The notes under the pieces are model-generated. The model saw nothing but the letters and a program-made list of their open reading frames with translations. It did not search any database and had not been told where the DNA came from. Both the position numbers and the translations under genes were made by a program. A stretch of DNA of 64,000 nt from Billgrantia montanilacus (lineage in GTDB: Bacteria > Pseudomonadota > Gammaproteobacteria > Pseudomonadales > Halomonadaceae), in NCBI RefSeq assembly GCF_003336675.1, contig NZ_QPII01000016.1, positions 1 through 64,000 on the forward strand. The letters are read 5' to 3'. Below are positions 62,318 to 64,000 of this stretch, piece by piece. The stretch's first letter is position 1. The number at the start of each line of letters is the position of its first letter.

Positions 62318-63208
62318 ATGTCGACCGCTTCACACCTGATCGTGGGACCCGGCGCCTTGGGCCGGCTGCTGGCACTTCACCTGGCCGGCACTCAGCCGGT
62401 GGTACTGGCCGGCCGCCGGTCGCTCCCCGCCGAGCAAACGCTGACCACCCCTGCGGGCGAACAGCGAACCTGCCACCTGACCATGGCCGATAGCCGCCAG
62501 CTGCCGCCACTGGCGCCCGCCTTCCTGCACCTGACGACCAAAGCCTATGCCACCGAATCCGCCTATGTCAGCGTGGCCGCCCAGCTGCCTCCGGCGACCC
62601 CGCTGGTGCTGTGGCAGAACGGCTATCAGGTCCAACCGACGCTAAGCCTGCGCCACACTGGACCGGTGCTCTGTGCCTCCACCACCGAGGGGGCTTGGCT
62701 GTCCGGCGACAGCGGTGTGGTGCATGCGGGCTATGGCCTCACCTATGTCGGTGACCTCGACAACCGTTACGCCGAGCTTTGCCGGACGCTAGCGGCGACC
62801 CTCACCGAGACTGGGCTTCAGGCCAGCGCAGTCGACGATATCCACATTCGGCTTTGGCACAAGCTGGCGATCAATGCCGCCATCAACCCGCTGGCAGCCC
62901 GCTACCGCATTCGTAACGGCCAGCTGCGTGACCGCCCCTTCCGGCCGATGGTGAATCAGGTCATCGAAGAGGTCGCCGCCATCATGGCAGCCGAGGAGAT
63001 CCCCGCCCCGGCGTCAGGCTGGCAGGGACTGGTCTGGCAGGTAGTGGCGGGTACCGCCAATAACCGCGCCTCCATGCTCCAGGACGTCCTGGCCGGGCGG
63101 CCCACCGAGCGAGAAGCGATTCTCGGGCCGCTACTGGCGGCTGCCAGTCTCCACCGCATCGCTACCCCCGTTCTTGTGGCGCTCGATACCGCCCTCGCCG
63201 AGCCCTGA
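62318..63208 (+). CDS. Ketopantoate reductase family protein (PanE/ApbA)
   Basis: A 296-residue NADP-dependent reductase. The Rossmann loop is V-G-P-G-A-L-G-R, the catalytic Lys lies in L-W-H-K-L-A-I-N-A-A-I-N-P-L, and the final helix has S-M-L-Q-D-V. Canonical PanE makes pantoate for coenzyme A; no panBC genes are near, so it may be a paralogue. Start 62318 was chosen on homology; no strong ribosome site. Confidence 0.9.
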   Translation: MSTASHLIVGPGALGRLLALHLAGTQPVVLAGRRSLPAEQTLTTPAGEQRTCHLTMADSRQLPPLAPAFLHLTTKAYATESAYVSVAAQLPPATPLVLWQNGYQVQPTLSLRHTGPVLCASTTEGAWLSGDSGVVHAGYGLTYVGDLDNRYAELCRTLAATLTETGLQASAVDDIHIRLWHKLAINAAINPLAARYRIRNGQLRDRPFRPMVNQVIEEVAAIMAAEEIPAPASGWQGLVWQVVAGTANNRASMLQDVLAGRPTEREAILGPLLAAASLHRIATPVLVALDTALAEP

Positions 63209-63342
63209 ACCGCCCTGCGTTGAGCACACGTTTGGCAGAACGACGCAGAGCCTGCTAGCCTATAAAAGCTAACTATATGGGAGCAGGGTCCGAGCATCTG
63301 AGCAGAGGTGAGCAGAAGCCGCCTGCCCGAAGGTCAGGGATC

Positions 63343-63918
63343 ATGAAATCGGGTTTACCAATAGCCGTCGCGCTGGTAGCCAAGCTGTTTTTCCTTGCGT
63401 CACCGCTCGTGGCGGCTGACGAAGCCCCCTCCTATGCCGATAAATCCAGCGAGCTCATGTATCTCGACAATGGAGTGGTGCTGGAGGGCAGCGGCATGGA
63501 GACGCCCGACGGCTATACCTCCGGCTTCCGCTTTACCGCCGGTTTCTCACCGGTGAACATGCCGCTGCTCGACCTGGGTGCCGAATTCAGCTACCGCGAG
63601 AGCGATGAAGTACCGACCCACTTCGATGACCAGCCCATGATCCTGAATACGACCAGCCTGGGCGGCAGCCTCGTGGCCGGTGTTCGCCTCGGACAGCTGG
63701 GGCTCTATGCCAAGTCCGGCTTCACCGAATGGGAGGGTGACCCGGTAACACACAGCGACGAACGGCTGTCCGCCACCGCCGGCACCACCCGGGTACAGGG
63801 CTTCGGTGCCCGCCTGCAGCACAACCGGCTGATCAGCCGGCTGGAGTTCGAAGAGTTCGATGCCCCCAGCATGGCCCACATGAACCTGATCAAGGCCTCG
63901 ATCCACTACCCTTTCTAG
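63343..63918 (+). CDS. Outer-membrane beta-barrel-like protein of unknown function
   Basis: A 191-residue exported protein (signal peptide ends VAA). The mature part has about eight amphipathic strands and ends in I-H-Y-P-F, a Phe-terminated barrel signal. The pattern resembles small OmpA-like barrels used as surface or adhesin-type proteins, but I recognise no family. A long hairpin terminator follows. Confidence 0.78.
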   Translation: MKSGLPIAVALVAKLFFLASPLVAADEAPSYADKSSELMYLDNGVVLEGSGMETPDGYTSGFRFTAGFSPVNMPLLDLGAEFSYRESDEVPTHFDDQPMILNTTSLGGSLVAGVRLGQLGLYAKSGFTEWEGDPVTHSDERLSATAGTTRVQGFGARLQHNRLISRLEFEEFDAPSMAHMNLIKASIHYPF

Positions 63919-63947
63919 GCTCGCCTGCGCTCAGGCAAGAGATCCAA

Positions 63948-63984
63948 CCCTATCGCCCGGCCTATTGGCCGGGCGATAGGGTTT
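63948..63984 (+). terminator. Long perfect hairpin terminator
   Basis: Arms CCCTATCGCCCGGCC and GGCCGGGCGATAGGG (15 bp each) with a TATT loop, then TTTC. It ends the outer-membrane protein gene and could act from both sides. Confidence 0.8.
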
Positions 63985-64000
63985 CTGGCGTGGCCGACGA

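Noticed and set aside
1..64000. tRNA or rRNA genes
   Set aside because: I searched by eye for T-loop and acceptor patterns and saw none that fold; a covariance search would be decisive.

Overview
The window is GC-rich, gene-dense bacterial chromosome. Gene content points to a gammaproteobacterium of the Halomonas type: TRAP transporter, glnHPQ-like ABC operon, yejK/ndpA, rfaH, ampG, topB, trxC, DUF1624, DUF3307 and DUF3034 proteins, many acidic proteins, and four diguanylate cyclase family proteins. The genus is an inference from content, not from a marker gene. I see no rRNA, tRNA, CRISPR array, prophage or transposase gene. Most of the window is ordinary core and accessory chromosome.

Layout. 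1-5.0 kb, all minus strand: the start of a TRAP transporter (dctQ partial, dctP) with a promoter and a perfect gluconate-type operator, then a serine hydrolase, a DUF1624 membrane protein, a lipoprotein and a LysM protein. 5.0-9.5 kb, plus strand: an amino-acid ABC transporter (glnH, glnP and glnQ-like) overlapping a C45/AAT-type Ntn hydrolase and an RpiR regulator, which reads as one uptake-and-hydrolysis operon. 9.5-20 kb: housekeeping and small genes (glutaredoxin-like, two PH-domain membrane proteins, YbaK-like, M28 peptidase, SDR, site-2 protease, methyltransferase, trxC, DUF1330, ABM monooxygenase, ppiC). 20-25.5 kb: YadG/YadH-like ABC exporter, a diguanylate cyclase, ndpA and a glutamine amidotransferase. 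25.6-28.1 kb: a large epimerase-SPW-VKOR fusion protein. 28-37.6 kb: ABC exporter, potassium channel, PAS-GGDEF protein, a gene-poor stretch with an orphan terminator, DUF503, pirin, phosphoesterase, SRPBCC and DUF1206. 37.7-46.4 kb: 3-hydroxyisobutyrate dehydrogenase family, MoxR/VWA pair, satD-DUF3307 behind three evenly spaced operator-like dyads, amidase, lipoprotein, GNAT and proS. 46.4-53.5 kb: a lytic transglycosylase followed by a redox and cyclic-di-GMP block (cupredoxin, Cache/HAMP/GGDEF/EAL, DUF3034, lipoprotein globin; then, on the other strand, a molybdopterin-fold protein and a GGDEF protein) and an unlisted 38-residue membrane protein. 53.6-64 kb: FKBP, rfaH, ampG, SEC-C protein, AarF/UbiB kinase, topB, DUF3185, panE-like and an outer-membrane protein.

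Most worth a second look: (1) the 46.4-53.2 kb cluster, where copper, haem and molybdopterin-type periplasmic proteins sit beside a c-di-GMP hydrolase and a c-di-GMP synthase; (2) the 824-residue epimerase-SPW-VKOR fusion; (3) a palindromic interspersed element found twice, each time starting at the first base after a stop codon and in the same orientation relative to that gene; (4) three 18-bp dyads with exact 29-bp spacing, the last lying between the -35 and -10 of the satD promoter; (5) a methyltransferase reading frame that continues upstream of every ATG, GTG or TTG to an in-frame TAG, which is the stop codon of the preceding gene; (6) 15-bp tandem arrays recurring in three unrelated intergenic regions.
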